Positions 54,198 through 63,299 of a stretch of DNA of 64,000 nt are shown piece after piece; position 1 is the stretch's first letter, and each line of letters begins with the position of its first letter. The position numbers were made by a program, and so were the translations under genes. The notes beneath the pieces are model-generated. The model was not told where the DNA came from and did no database searches. It saw only the letters and a list, made by a program, of their open reading frames with translations. The stretch is from Mediterranea massiliensis. Its GTDB lineage: Bacteria; Bacteroidota; Bacteroidia; Bacteroidales; Bacteroidaceae. The stretch lies in NCBI RefSeq assembly GCF_900128475.1, contig NZ_LT635832.1:35834-99833 (forward strand). The letters run 5' to 3'.

Positions 54198-55111
54198 TCA
54201 ATCTCGTTGATGTTGTATGGTGTTTCCTGATAGACAAAATAGTTCAGCCAGTTGGAAAAGAACAAGTTGGCATGTCCTCTCCATCGTACGACTACTCCCT
54301 TTTGGGGATCGTTGTCCTTATAGTAATTCTTTGGCATGTCAATCGGCAGTCCTTTGCTTAAGTCTCGCCGGTACTCCGTGTCCAGTGTCAAAGGCGAGTA
54401 TTCTGAGTGACCTGTCACGAAGAATTCTCGTCCTCCGCGTGCCATGACCATGTAGACTCCTGCTTCGTCCGACTCGGACAGCAGTGTCAGATCCTTCACC
54501 TTTAAAATATCCTCCCGCTTCACTTCCGTATGGCGGCTATGTGGTACGTAGAACACATCATCGAACCCTCGAAAAATGGGGTGCAGCGGTTGTAGGGGGC
54601 GGTGTTCGAAGATGCCGAACATTTTTTTCTCCAACGGATATTTGGGTATGCCGTAATGGTGATAAAGTCCCGCTTGCGCTGCCCAGCAGATGTATAGAGT
54701 GGACGTCACGTGTGTCCGTGCCCAGTCGAATATTTCTTGTATTTCACTCCAGTAGGTTACCTCCTCGAACTCCATTTGTTCCACGGGCGCTCCTGTGATA
54801 ATCATTCCGTCATACTTCTCGCTTTTCATACGTTCAAAGTCCGTATAAAATGCCTTCATGTGTTCAATGGGTGTATTTTTGGACGTATGGCTTTTTATCT
54901 TCATGAAAGATATTTCCAACTGGAGGGGGGTGTTGGATAGCAGCCTGATCAAATCTGTTTCTGTGGTTATTTTCAGGGGCATCAGATTGAGAATGACTAT
55001 TTTCAGGGGGCGGATATCCTGACGCGTAGCTCGTGAGTTGTCTATGACGAATATATTTTCCCGCTTCAACAATTCGATGGCGGGCAGTTTGTCGGGGAGG
55101 TTAAGTGGCAT
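54194..55111 (-). CDS. metAA: Homoserine O-acyltransferase MetA; predicted acetyltransferase
   Basis: Activates homoserine for methionine synthesis. The 305-residue protein has the catalytic Cys142 (YICWAAQAG) and [13 protein letters not shown]. Residue 111, in [10 protein letters not shown], is Glu. Published work on MetA showed Glu at 111 favours acetyl-CoA and Gly favours succinyl-CoA, so I predict O-acetylhomoserine as product in spite of the common name succinyltransferase. The stop overlaps the U32 gene by four bases. A homoserine supply from ThrA in this window connects both pathways. Confidence 0.92.
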   Translation of the reverse strand: MPLNLPDKLPAIELLKRENIFVIDNSRATRQDIRPLKIVILNLMPLKITTETDLIRLLSNTPLQLEISFMKIKSHTSKNTPIEHMKAFYTDFERMKSEKYDGMIITGAPVEQMEFEEVTYWSEIQEIFDWARTHVTSTLYICWAAQAGLYHHYGIPKYPLEKKMFGIFEHRPLQPLHPIFRGFDDVFYVPHSRHTEVKREDILKVKDLTLLSESDEAGVYMVMARGGREFFVTGHSEYSPLTLDTEYRRDLSKGLPIDMPKNYYKDNDPQKGVVVRWRGHANLFFSNWLNYFVYQETPYNINEIE

Positions 55112-55257
55112 GGTTTATTCGTATTTATATTTATTGGGTCAAAGATAGTGTAAATCAAGGGAAATACAAAGTTGAATACAAAGTTTTCATTTTTCAGTAT
55201 ATTGCATAGGAACAAATTTATTTTGAGAAAAAATGTTTTTTTATTTTGTTACAATAG

Positions 55258-56613
55258 TTCGTTAACCATTAGCCTAGCCTAAGCGGCTTTGGCAGTAAAT
55301 AAAATGAGTTCTTTGAAAAGTCTGTCAATTAAATGCGTGTCTGGTTCAATCCCAGACACGTGAATAAATCGTTCAAGCATGTAAGCATTGTGTATGACTG
55401 ACTTGCATGATGATATGGAATATTTTATTCCCATCCTCTTACAGGCAGCCTTGGCAAGGTTTATCGCTGCAAGTGATGCATTAAAGTGAAATGCCAGTTT
55501 CCTGAAGTCTGTAGACTGACAGTTTGTTATTCCGGCATATTGCTTGGCATCACGAAAGCAAAATTCGAGTTGGAAACGTGTCCTGTAAAAGTCCAGAACA
55601 TCCTGTGCGTTCTGTGTTTCGTCCGTAGAGAAATACAGCTGCCATTTGTCCGTTCTTCCATCCATAGGATACCATACAGCCAGGCTCACAAAGCGTTTGA
55701 GCGCTTTGGAGTATGCTTTCAGTCCGTAAAGTTTACCCTTGTTCACTTTGTACTCGGTACATCTTGTGATGTCCAGATTTTCAAAGTCAATTTTCTCGTC
55801 ATGTAATTTTGGACGTCCGCGTTTTCCTGTCCTATTTTCTAAGGTGGGATAAAACAATACGGCATCATTCCTGAAACGGCTTATTACGTGGAAACCGTTA
55901 TCGTACAATGGTTTGATGAAAGTTGCCTTTGAAAAGAACGCATCACATACGACTGTGCCAGAAATACGTTTCAGCTGTTCCTGTATGCTGATAAGGTAAG
56001 AGCTGTACCAGTCAACAAGATTCTTCTCACAGCTTTCCAGCGTTGCGTTGTCAGGTGTCTGTACAGAACCCAAAGTCATACATTCATGGTTGTCAACGTC
56101 TATAACTCCAATACCGGTTATTTCCAGTCCGCGTTTGTATTCACCGGCACAACCGGACCAGAAATAGCCAATCCATGGCGTTTTGCTGCCTGATTTTGGA
56201 ATGAAAGACGGATCAACGGCTATCGCCTTACGACCACCTTTAAGGTGTTCTCTAATGATGGCTTCATTGAAGGAAAACCAGTCAAAGCCATCATTCTCAA
56301 AATTGTTTCGGTATGTCTGTTCTGAGAAACATCCATATCGTCCCATTTGTAGGAAATTGATGCGGTCAGGTATGGCCATGAACAATTTTATTGCATCCAT
56401 GAATACTTTCTGGAAAGATTTGCTTATATTTACAACTGATTCGAGAGCATTCCTGCACTCGGATTGGTATTGCATAAGGAGTGATTCTTTGGTCATAATT
56501 AAAAGTGGTGAGATACTTCTAATTTACTAATAATCAACAAATTATGCAATACTTTCATGCTTTATTTTCAGCTATTTATCATATATTTTTCATCACTTTT
56601 CTTACCCCTTAAC
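55258..56613 (-). mobile_element. Insertion element with IS4-type transposase (ends unsure)
   Basis: The transposase gene at 55279-56496 is bordered by AT-rich DNA. The best terminal match is TCGTTAA on the left (55259-55265) and in reverse complement on the right (about 56607-56613), with little similarity beyond. No target duplication is visible. The ends are therefore only a suggestion. Confidence 0.35.
55279..56496 (-). CDS. IS4-superfamily transposase
   Basis: A 405-residue DDE transposase. Visible are VDPSFIPKSG (first Asp), VVCDAFFSKATF (second Asp) and the YREK box in YRTRFQLEFCFRDAKQ. It is intact, with no frameshift, so it may be active. It lies between metA and the first fimbrillin gene. 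It is a different family member from the transposase at 58.8 kb; the two share the YREK pattern only. Confidence 0.9.
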   Translation of the reverse strand: MTKESLLMQYQSECRNALESVVNISKSFQKVFMDAIKLFMAIPDRINFLQMGRYGCFSEQTYRNNFENDGFDWFSFNEAIIREHLKGGRKAIAVDPSFIPKSGSKTPWIGYFWSGCAGEYKRGLEITGIGVIDVDNHECMTLGSVQTPDNATLESCEKNLVDWYSSYLISIQEQLKRISGTVVCDAFFSKATFIKPLYDNGFHVISRFRNDAVLFYPTLENRTGKRGRPKLHDEKIDFENLDITRCTEYKVNKGKLYGLKAYSKALKRFVSLAVWYPMDGRTDKWQLYFSTDETQNAQDVLDFYRTRFQLEFCFRDAKQYAGITNCQSTDFRKLAFHFNASLAAINLAKAACKRMGIKYSISSCKSVIHNAYMLERFIHVSGIEPDTHLIDRLFKELILFTAKAA

Positions 56614-56720
56614 GATTCATTCTTGACAGTATTTCAATGATCTCTTTAATAATATTGAACTGGCTAACACCGATTCTATTATTTAATTAAATTTATCGGT
56701 AAAAATTTACCGAAGTATTG

Positions 56721-56750
56721 TTTGTTAATAACAAAACTTTTATAATTTTG
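56721..56750 (+). promoter_or_regulatory. Promoter of the fimbrillin-like operon
   Basis: TTTG (56721-56724), an 18-base spacer and TAATTTTG (56743-56750), 30 bases before the ATG at 56781. Near-consensus. Confidence 0.6.
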
Positions 56751-56780
56751 CGCACAAAATTTTAATAATTTTCTAATATT

Positions 56781-58676
56781 ATGAAAGCACAGTTGATGAA
56801 AATGCTGACAGTATTCGTCATGAGCTTCTGCCTGTTTTGGGGTGGATCTTGTTCTGGAGAAAACAATGTAATCAATGAAAAGTCGGAACTGATTCCTATT
56901 ACTTTTTCGGGAACGCTCCTTTCGCAAACTAAAGTAACTGCGACGTCTTTCGAAACAGGAGATGTGGTTGGCTTGTATGCAACTTTATCGCCGGGAACAC
57001 TCAAAGAAAAAAGATATATCGATAATTTGAAACTGACGTTTGGTAGTGGAAGCATCTTTACTCCTGCCAAAACTGTATTTTATCCTGAAGGAGAGGCAAC
57101 ATTGGACTTTGTGTGTTACCATCCTTATCATGAGCACGGAGTAGATGAAGGGAACGATATATTGCATGTGGAGGTGCAGACAGATCAGCGTACGGAGGAA
57201 AATCTTTCAAAGAGTGATTTCTTGCTGGCTAAAAAGGTTGATGTGGAAAGCAGCATGGAAGCGGTAGAGCTGAACTTTGCACATAAATTCTCTAAACTGA
57301 AAATAGCTTTGGTGCCTGGTGAGGGTGAAGACTTGGAAGGCATTTTGGCCGATGCTCCACAGGTTGTGTTGACTGGTATCTATACGCAGGCCGATTATCA
57401 TTTGGCTGATGAGAATATGGACGGCTTGAAGACGGCAACTGACATTTTGCCTTATGGTTCATGGAGTATCGAAGGTGAAAAACTGGTAGGAAAGGAGGCT
57501 ATAATTCTTCCGCAAGAATTGACTGCTGAAGGGCAGAGCATCTTGTTGGAGTGGAATGGCAGGATACATACCTACAGTATGCCGACAGTGAGTATGGAAG
57601 CGGGGATGCAATGCGAAATCGTTGTGACGGCAACACAAAGTGGAAATGAAACGTTGACAGGAATTGCAGGGACGATAACAGACTGGACTGAAACGGAAGG
57701 AGGAGCGACAGATAATATGGCAGACAATGTTGCTATCCATACGGCAGCCTTGTCTTTTGGAATATCAGACGTGTATCGTGTATATTGTGAAGGACGTCCT
57801 GTGGTGGATATTTGTCGGGAGTATTTAAAGTCGGAAGCCTTGACATCTCGGGCAATTGTGGCCTATCCATTGGTAGATGAAACCGAATTGCCCGATTTGA
57901 CAAGTGGAATAGTACTTCAATTGTTGGATACGGAAAATGTGCTTTGTGGAGGTATCCTTCGATGGGATGTGGAAGCAAATAGCTTTACGTATGAGCCGGG
58001 CGACAAATCTGTGGTAGAACAGTTCTATGTAAAAGGTGACGGAACTTTGGATTTGGTCTCGGCAGAAGAGGCTGTGGTTTGTAATATTGCCGCTCTGACA
58101 ATACGCGATGTGCGGGAGAAAGTCATGCAGACGTATCCTGTCGTTAAAGTTGGTACCCAATATTGGATGAAGGAAGATCTTCGGGCTACCACTTACCGCG
58201 ATGGCACCCCTCTTGCTTTATTAGAAGATTTGGGTGTTGGAGCAGGATATTTTAAACCGGCCGATTACGATTGTTTCTTTTATAATGGTGAGGCAGTATT
58301 GGCTGGAGAACTGAGTCCTGAAGGCTGGACGTTGCCTACAGTACAGGATTGGGAAACGTTAAAGGGTTATGTTGGTGATGATGCCGCATTATTGAAAGCA
58401 GGAGAATGGGGGCTTGCCGTAGGTGAAATGGGAGAAGTGCAGTCGGGTAACAATTTGACAGGTTTCAGTGTGTATGCCAACGGGACCTGGTTGGATGGAA
58501 AGCATAACAACGATGGAAACCTGAACGGCTATTGGAGTATGGAGAACGGCGGAGATGGCATTGCGGAGAAAATCATATTCTTTACGGGTGGGAGCAGTGG
58601 CTTTTATATGTCTGATGCTAAGATGAAGGGGAAGGACTATTATAAGGCGCTGTCCATTCGTTGTATTAAGAAATAG
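56781..58676 (+). CDS. Fimbrillin-type lipoprotein with C-terminal FISUMP domain
   Basis: A 631-residue outer-surface lipoprotein. It has a lipobox (GGSC near residue 24), an N-terminal fimbrillin/Mfa-like domain (SFETGDVVGLYATL, ADILPYG-type TATDILPYGSW), and a C-terminal FISUMP-like domain (VGTQYWMKEDLRATTYRDG, GWTLPTVQDWETL, end LSIRCIKK). The same architecture recurs in the gene at 60030, so the pair are paralogues. Surface filament tips or adhesins are the expected role. Confidence 0.85.
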   Translation: MKAQLMKMLTVFVMSFCLFWGGSCSGENNVINEKSELIPITFSGTLLSQTKVTATSFETGDVVGLYATLSPGTLKEKRYIDNLKLTFGSGSIFTPAKTVFYPEGEATLDFVCYHPYHEHGVDEGNDILHVEVQTDQRTEENLSKSDFLLAKKVDVESSMEAVELNFAHKFSKLKIALVPGEGEDLEGILADAPQVVLTGIYTQADYHLADENMDGLKTATDILPYGSWSIEGEKLVGKEAIILPQELTAEGQSILLEWNGRIHTYSMPTVSMEAGMQCEIVVTATQSGNETLTGIAGTITDWTETEGGATDNMADNVAIHTAALSFGISDVYRVYCEGRPVVDICREYLKSEALTSRAIVAYPLVDETELPDLTSGIVLQLLDTENVLCGGILRWDVEANSFTYEPGDKSVVEQFYVKGDGTLDLVSAEEAVVCNIAALTIRDVREKVMQTYPVVKVGTQYWMKEDLRATTYRDGTPLALLEDLGVGAGYFKPADYDCFFYNGEAVLAGELSPEGWTLPTVQDWETLKGYVGDDAALLKAGEWGLAVGEMGEVQSGNNLTGFSVYANGTWLDGKHNNDGNLNGYWSMENGGDGIAEKIIFFTGGSSGFYMSDAKMKGKDYYKALSIRCIKK

Positions 58677-58689
58677 TTTTTATCACTAC

Positions 58690-60002
58690 TGTCCCGTAAA
58701 AGTGGATAAATAGTTCTTTGAAATTATTGAAATATAGTCAATTACACGGTCTTTTGAAATGAAACGGACTTGATTTTGCAACTTTGCAGTCTAATACAAA
58801 TGGCTGCTATGTTCCAAGACAAATACGTATTCTCTCAATTAACCGCTTTTCTGAACAGGACTCAGTTCAACAACTATGTTCGCAAGTATGATGGCAACAG
58901 ATATGTGAAACATTTCACTTGCTGGAATCAGATGCTCGCGATGATGTTTGGACAACTGAGTAACCGTGAGAGCCTGCGAGACTTAATCGTTGCTTTCGAG
59001 GCGCATAGGGCCAAGCAATATCATCTTGGTTTAGGTCGTGAACCGATAGCCAAGACAACTCTTGCGACAGCGAACCAGAACCGTGATTACAGAATCTTCG
59101 AAGATTTTGCATTCTATATGATGAAGGAAGCCTGCGAGAAGCGGACGACCAACATCCTTGACATTTCCGGAAAGAAATATGCGTTTGATTCAACAACGAT
59201 TCCGTTGTGTCTTGCAACATTCCCATGGGCAAAGTTCCGAAGCAAGAAAGGAGGGGTGAAAGCTCATGTCTTATACGACATTGAAGCACAATTTCCTGCC
59301 TTCTATACTGTAACCACTGCATCAAAGCACGATTCCACAGCAATGTCTTCAATCCATTATGAATCAAATGCTTATTATATATTTGACAGGGCTTATGACT
59401 CCTTTAAAGAACTCTATAGGATACATCTTACAGACTCTTTCTTTGTTGTCAGAGCCAAGACGAACTTAAAGTATAAGACAGTCAAATGGAAGCGAAGAAT
59501 GCCAAAGAACATAATGACAGATGCGGAAGTGAAACTGACCGGATATCTCTCCGAGAAAAAATATCCTGAGTCATTCAGACTCGTCCGATATTACGACGAA
59601 GAGGATGACCGTGAGTTCACTTTCTTGACGAATGCAAAACAACTTTCTGCACTGGATGTCGCCAATCTTTATAAGAAAAGATGGTTAATCGAGCTGTTCT
59701 TCAAATGGCTCAAGCAGCATCTCAAGATAAAGAAATTCTGGGGCACAACAGAGAACGCTGTTCGCATACAAATCAGTGTGGCTATTATCACGTACTGTCT
59801 TGTGGCTATTGTCCAACATGATATGAAGTTGAAACGTTCAACCTATGAAGTTTTGCAAATTCTCAGTATATCATTGACTGACAAAACCCACTTGCGTGAC
59901 CTGTTCGACAAGACTAATTTCAATGATGTCAAAGATCTAAATGATCCCCTGATTCCGGGGCTTTTTGATTAATTGTTTAACTCGTCCCATTTTAACGGGA
60001 CA
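58690..60002 (+). mobile_element. IS4-family insertion sequence between two fimbrillin-like genes
   Basis: An element of 1.31 kb with terminal inverted repeats TGTCCCGTAAAAGTGG (left) and TGTCCCGTTAAAATGG (right, reverse complement), 14 of 16 identical. The flanks CTAC and CTAA are similar but not an exact duplication. It fills the roughly 40-base spacer between the two paralogous genes and ends 28 bases before the start of the second. Confidence 0.85.
58800..59972 (+). CDS. IS4-family transposase
   Basis: A 390-residue DDE transposase with an N-terminal DUF4372-like part (FLNRTQFNNYVRKYDGNRYV) and the YREK box in YKKRWLIELFFKWLKQ. First acidic residue in AFDSTTIPL, second in YIFDRAYDSF. Complete and in frame. 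The ATG at 58800 is preferred over an upstream TTG. It is read in the same direction as the fimbrillin genes, so read-through from it could transcribe the second one. Confidence 0.93.
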   Translation: MAAMFQDKYVFSQLTAFLNRTQFNNYVRKYDGNRYVKHFTCWNQMLAMMFGQLSNRESLRDLIVAFEAHRAKQYHLGLGREPIAKTTLATANQNRDYRIFEDFAFYMMKEACEKRTTNILDISGKKYAFDSTTIPLCLATFPWAKFRSKKGGVKAHVLYDIEAQFPAFYTVTTASKHDSTAMSSIHYESNAYYIFDRAYDSFKELYRIHLTDSFFVVRAKTNLKYKTVKWKRRMPKNIMTDAEVKLTGYLSEKKYPESFRLVRYYDEEDDREFTFLTNAKQLSALDVANLYKKRWLIELFFKWLKQHLKIKKFWGTTENAVRIQISVAIITYCLVAIVQHDMKLKRSTYEVLQILSISLTDKTHLRDLFDKTNFNDVKDLNDPLIPGLFD

Positions 60003-60029
60003 CTAATGAGTTTTTATAAGAAAAAGTTT

Positions 60030-61934
60030 ATGAAGTTTTTTTTGAATTATGGAAGTCGTCTACTGATAGGATGGTGGACGGCTATGTCAATATTGACTTC
60101 TTGTGTCAATCAGATTGTCGAGGAAGTGGAGGTAGGCACAGTTCCTATCAACTTTTCTGTACAGGTGCAGAAAGCTGGTACCAAGGTAACAGGCACGGCT
60201 TTTGACAGTGGTGATGAAACTGGCCTTTTTGCCATGCTTAGTTCGGTTGATATAACAGGGCAGCGTTATATTGATAATCTGAGATTGGTGTGCGATGGGA
60301 CCGATGCGTTGATACCCGAACGGGAAATCTTCTACCCGGAAGGGGAAAGCTCATTGGATATGTTCAGTTACTATCCTTATCAATCTTCAGGTGTGGAAAC
60401 AGGTAAAAGTCAGATGGTTGTCTCGGTAAAGGCTGATCAGAGTAGTGGAAATAAGTTTTCTCTTTCAGATTTTCTGGTAGCAGAGGCACCTCAAGTGAAA
60501 AGCAGTCCGGATCCGGTAGAATTGACATTTCAGCATAAATTCTGTAAGATAGAGTTGATGCTGGTACCATCGGAAGATGAGGATATAGACGACTTGCTGG
60601 AGGCAGATCCCAGAATTATCGCCAGCGGATTCTATACGACAGCTACATACGATTTCTTGAAGGGTACTTTCGAGCAGTTGTCTGATCCGGCCGACATAAT
60701 ACCTTATGGCGAATGGAAGAAAGAAGATGGTTACCTGACGGGGAAGGAATTTATCGTGGTGCCCCAAGGTCAGCCGGATGGCAGTCAGCTATTTACGATG
60801 GAATGGAATGGGAAAGTGTATGTCTGCCCGATGCCTGATGTTGACATGCAGAGTGATGTGGTTTGTAAAATTAGTATCAATGCCTTTCAGTCGACCAGCC
60901 ATACATTGAGCGGGGCGGTGAGCAGCATTAAAGAATGGGGCGCTGTTGAAAAGGGAGAGAGTGACACGCAGGTAGCGCTTTCGTCCGTAAAGACAGCGGC
61001 ACTTTCGTTCAAGCCTTCCAAAGTTTACAGAGTGTATTTGAATAGTACGGCTGTAGCTGAAGTCTGTAAGGAATACTTGCTATCGGAGGAATATGGACTG
61101 GATACGCAGGCCTTGGTTGCTTATCCCGTGGACAACGAACAGGCAGACTTGACAAAAGGCATTGTATTGCAATTGCTGAATACTGACCAGACATTGCATG
61201 GAGGAAGTATCCGATGGGACGAAGGCGGAAATACGTTTATTTACACTCCTGGGGAGAAGAAACCAGTGACGGAATTCTATATTGACAGCAGTGGCAATCT
61301 CTGTTTGGAGAAGCCGAAAAATGCTGTAAACATCAACATTAGTAGTTATACTTTAAGAGATATACGTGGAGGAGAATTACAAACATATCCGATAGTAAAG
61401 GTGGGTTCACAATATTGGTTGGGAGAAGATTTGCGCGCCAGGCAATATACGCAGGCAGACAAGGCATTGGAACAGGTCTCCCGGTTGGGTGAGCCGGGTT
61501 ATCTGATATCCAGAAGTTGTTATTTTTACACGGGCGAAGCATTATTGGCGGGTGAAATTGCACCTTACGGCTGGCGGATACCGACCCGACAGGATTGGGA
61601 CCAGCTCATGGATTATGTGGGTCAGGATATGTCACGTCTGAAGGGAGGAACATGGAAAGGCTTTGATACTTCGGATACGGTCTATCCGGCTACTGATGAA
61701 ACGGGCTTGGCGATTTTGCCCAACGGATTATATATTTTCAATGGAGAAGGCAAAACGACTCACTATAATTGGCAGACTACAGCTGCGTATTGGGTAGGAG
61801 GAAATGCCCCATGTACGTTAACCGACGAATCTATTATGTTGATGGGAAATAGTAATGAAGTCAATGTGGGCGGCAATCATCCTAAGGGTGAAGAATGTTA
61901 TGCGGGATTGTCCATTCGCTGTATTAAGGAATGA
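60030..61934 (+). CDS. Fimbrillin-type lipoprotein with FISUMP domain, second copy
   Basis: A 634-residue lipoprotein (lipobox LTSC) related to the gene at 56781 in order and detail: TAFDSGDETGLFAMLSSVD, DIIPYGEWK, VGSQYWLGEDLRARQYTQ, GWRIPTRQDWDQL and the end LSIRCIKE. The start at 60030 (AAAAAGTTT before it) gives a normal signal sequence; a start at 60006 is an alternative. The insertion sequence just upstream separates it from the operon promoter, so expression may be lost or driven by the IS. Confidence 0.83.
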   Translation: MKFFLNYGSRLLIGWWTAMSILTSCVNQIVEEVEVGTVPINFSVQVQKAGTKVTGTAFDSGDETGLFAMLSSVDITGQRYIDNLRLVCDGTDALIPEREIFYPEGESSLDMFSYYPYQSSGVETGKSQMVVSVKADQSSGNKFSLSDFLVAEAPQVKSSPDPVELTFQHKFCKIELMLVPSEDEDIDDLLEADPRIIASGFYTTATYDFLKGTFEQLSDPADIIPYGEWKKEDGYLTGKEFIVVPQGQPDGSQLFTMEWNGKVYVCPMPDVDMQSDVVCKISINAFQSTSHTLSGAVSSIKEWGAVEKGESDTQVALSSVKTAALSFKPSKVYRVYLNSTAVAEVCKEYLLSEEYGLDTQALVAYPVDNEQADLTKGIVLQLLNTDQTLHGGSIRWDEGGNTFIYTPGEKKPVTEFYIDSSGNLCLEKPKNAVNINISSYTLRDIRGGELQTYPIVKVGSQYWLGEDLRARQYTQADKALEQVSRLGEPGYLISRSCYFYTGEALLAGEIAPYGWRIPTRQDWDQLMDYVGQDMSRLKGGTWKGFDTSDTVYPATDETGLAILPNGLYIFNGEGKTTHYNWQTTAAYWVGGNAPCTLTDESIMLMGNSNEVNVGGNHPKGEECYAGLSIRCIKE

Positions 61935-62001
61935 AAGTATGCATTACGCGTTTGTAGGGAATTCTGCGAGGTAGATGACTGGCGCATTGAGAAAATTCCG
62001 T

Positions 62002-62009
62002 TATCTTTG
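62002..62009 (+). promoter_or_regulatory. -7 box before the MBL-fold gene
   Basis: TATCTTTG matches the consensus, 55 bases before the ATG at 62065. The -33 element is not clear. Confidence 0.45.
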
Positions 62010-62064
62010 CTCTTGATAACTGGATTTGTCGCTTTGCGGCGATAAGTCTTAAATGCGGATTCTT

Positions 62065-62913
62065 ATGAAAAAAGGTATGTATTTGTTAGCCGGCGTACTG
62101 GCTGTTTCTCTGCTGGGAGCTTGTGGTCCTGTGCAGAAGAAGGCATCGGGCGGAGAAGAAGGACAGGTTGTTTTTGCCTGCATGGATAGCACCACGATGG
62201 AACGTGGTGGAGTCAAACTGACGTGGATTAAGGACAATGCCAAGGAACGTCTGATGCCCTTGAGCCTTTTTGGCGATGTGCCCAAAGCGTTGATTGATAG
62301 TCTGGGTATAGCCGGCGGCATTCCGTCGTCGATCAGCTGCTTCTTGATGGAGGCCGATGGAAAATATATTTTGTTTGATACCGGCAATGGAGCCTCCGAC
62401 AGTCGTCTGATGGATGGGTTGGCATCAGTGGGTGTTTCACCATCTGACATTGATTATCTGTATCTGACTCACTTTCATGGAGACCACATCGGGGGGATGA
62501 TGAAAGGAGACAGTGTGGTGTTTCCCCAAGCCGAGGTATATGCTGCGCGTCAGGAGTACGAGGGTTGGATGCAGATGCCCGATGAACAGAAGGCGCAGGT
62601 GGTTCGTACAATGGAAGCCTATAAAGACCGCCTGCACTTGTTTGAATATGGCGATACGTTGCCCGCACGGGTCGTAGCTTTGAATGCTGAGGGGCATACG
62701 CCTGGCCATACGGCCTATCAGGCTGGAGGATTTCTCATTGCAGGCGACTTGATGCATGGGGCCGCCCTTCAGCTGGTGCGTCCCGATATCTGTGCTTCTT
62801 ACGATATGGATCCGCAGAAGGCGGTTCGTTCCCGCAAATATTATTTGGAGTATGTGCGTGAACATCACCTGCTACTGGCGGGCATGCACCAGCCTGCCAA
62901 AGGATTGAAGTAA
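62065..62913 (+). CDS. MBL-fold metallohydrolase lipoprotein
   Basis: A 282-residue lipoprotein (lipobox LGAC) with the metallo-beta-lactamase fold: LTHFHGDHIGG carries the H-x-H-x-D-H metal site, GHTPGHTAYQ and AGDLMHGA the other ligands. The substrate is unknown; members include lactonases, phosphodiesterases and nitro-degrading enzymes. The ATG at 62053 is an alternative start. Terminated by the bidirectional hairpin shared with the ferredoxin. Confidence 0.88.
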   Translation: MKKGMYLLAGVLAVSLLGACGPVQKKASGGEEGQVVFACMDSTTMERGGVKLTWIKDNAKERLMPLSLFGDVPKALIDSLGIAGGIPSSISCFLMEADGKYILFDTGNGASDSRLMDGLASVGVSPSDIDYLYLTHFHGDHIGGMMKGDSVVFPQAEVYAARQEYEGWMQMPDEQKAQVVRTMEAYKDRLHLFEYGDTLPARVVALNAEGHTPGHTAYQAGGFLIAGDLMHGAALQLVRPDICASYDMDPQKAVRSRKYYLEYVREHHLLLAGMHQPAKGLK

Positions 62914-62935
62914 GTGGAGGCTTATGATAAAATAA

Positions 62936-62970
62936 AAAGGGATGTACCGAAGTACATCCCTTTATTTTTT
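62936..62970. terminator. Bidirectional terminator with CGAA loop
   Basis: A perfect 12-pair stem AAAGGGATGTAC/GTACATCCCTTT closed by CGAA (62936-62963), followed by a T run on the plus strand and preceded by an A run. Serves the MBL gene and the convergent ferredoxin gene. Confidence 0.88.
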
Positions 62971-62985
62971 CTGAATAGGATTGTA

Positions 62986-63156
62986 TTATGCTCCCGGGTG
63001 AATTGCTTCAGAAGGACAAACATCTGCGCAAGTACCGCACTCTGTGCAAGCTTCGGGGTCGATAGAATACTTGTCACCTTCAGAGATAGCGCCTACCGGA
63101 CACTCATCGATGCAAGTGCCGCAAGCAATACAATCGTCACTAATTACGTAAGCCAT
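62986..63156 (-). CDS. 2[4Fe-4S] ferredoxin
   Basis: A 56-residue electron carrier with two clusters. The motifs are CIACGTCIDECP and CTECGTCADVCP, each C-x2-C-x2-C-x3-C-P, the classic clostridial-type bacterial ferredoxin. It starts MAYVISDDC and ends AIHPGA. It is too short for most gene callers at their default limit. Likely partners are pyruvate or 2-oxoacid oxidoreductases elsewhere. A minus-strand TATTTTTG lies at 63200-63207. Confidence 0.95.
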   Translation of the reverse strand: MAYVISDDCIACGTCIDECPVGAISEGDKYSIDPEACTECGTCADVCPSEAIHPGA

Positions 63157-63199
63157 TTTCGTTAGATTTTAAATTATTATTAGTACTAATTACAGGTGG

Positions 63200-63207
63200 C
63201 AAAAATA
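63200..63207 (-). promoter_or_regulatory. -7 box of the ferredoxin promoter
   Basis: TATTTTTG on the minus strand, an exact consensus match, 44 bases upstream of the ferredoxin ATG. No -33 element recognised. Confidence 0.5.
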
Positions 63208-63299
63208 ATGCTTTTCCACATTGGTTGTTGCCTTTGAATAGTTTTTTTGTTCTAATTTGTTTGCTTTCTAAATAAGAGAGGCTTTCAAGGGGTTGAATA

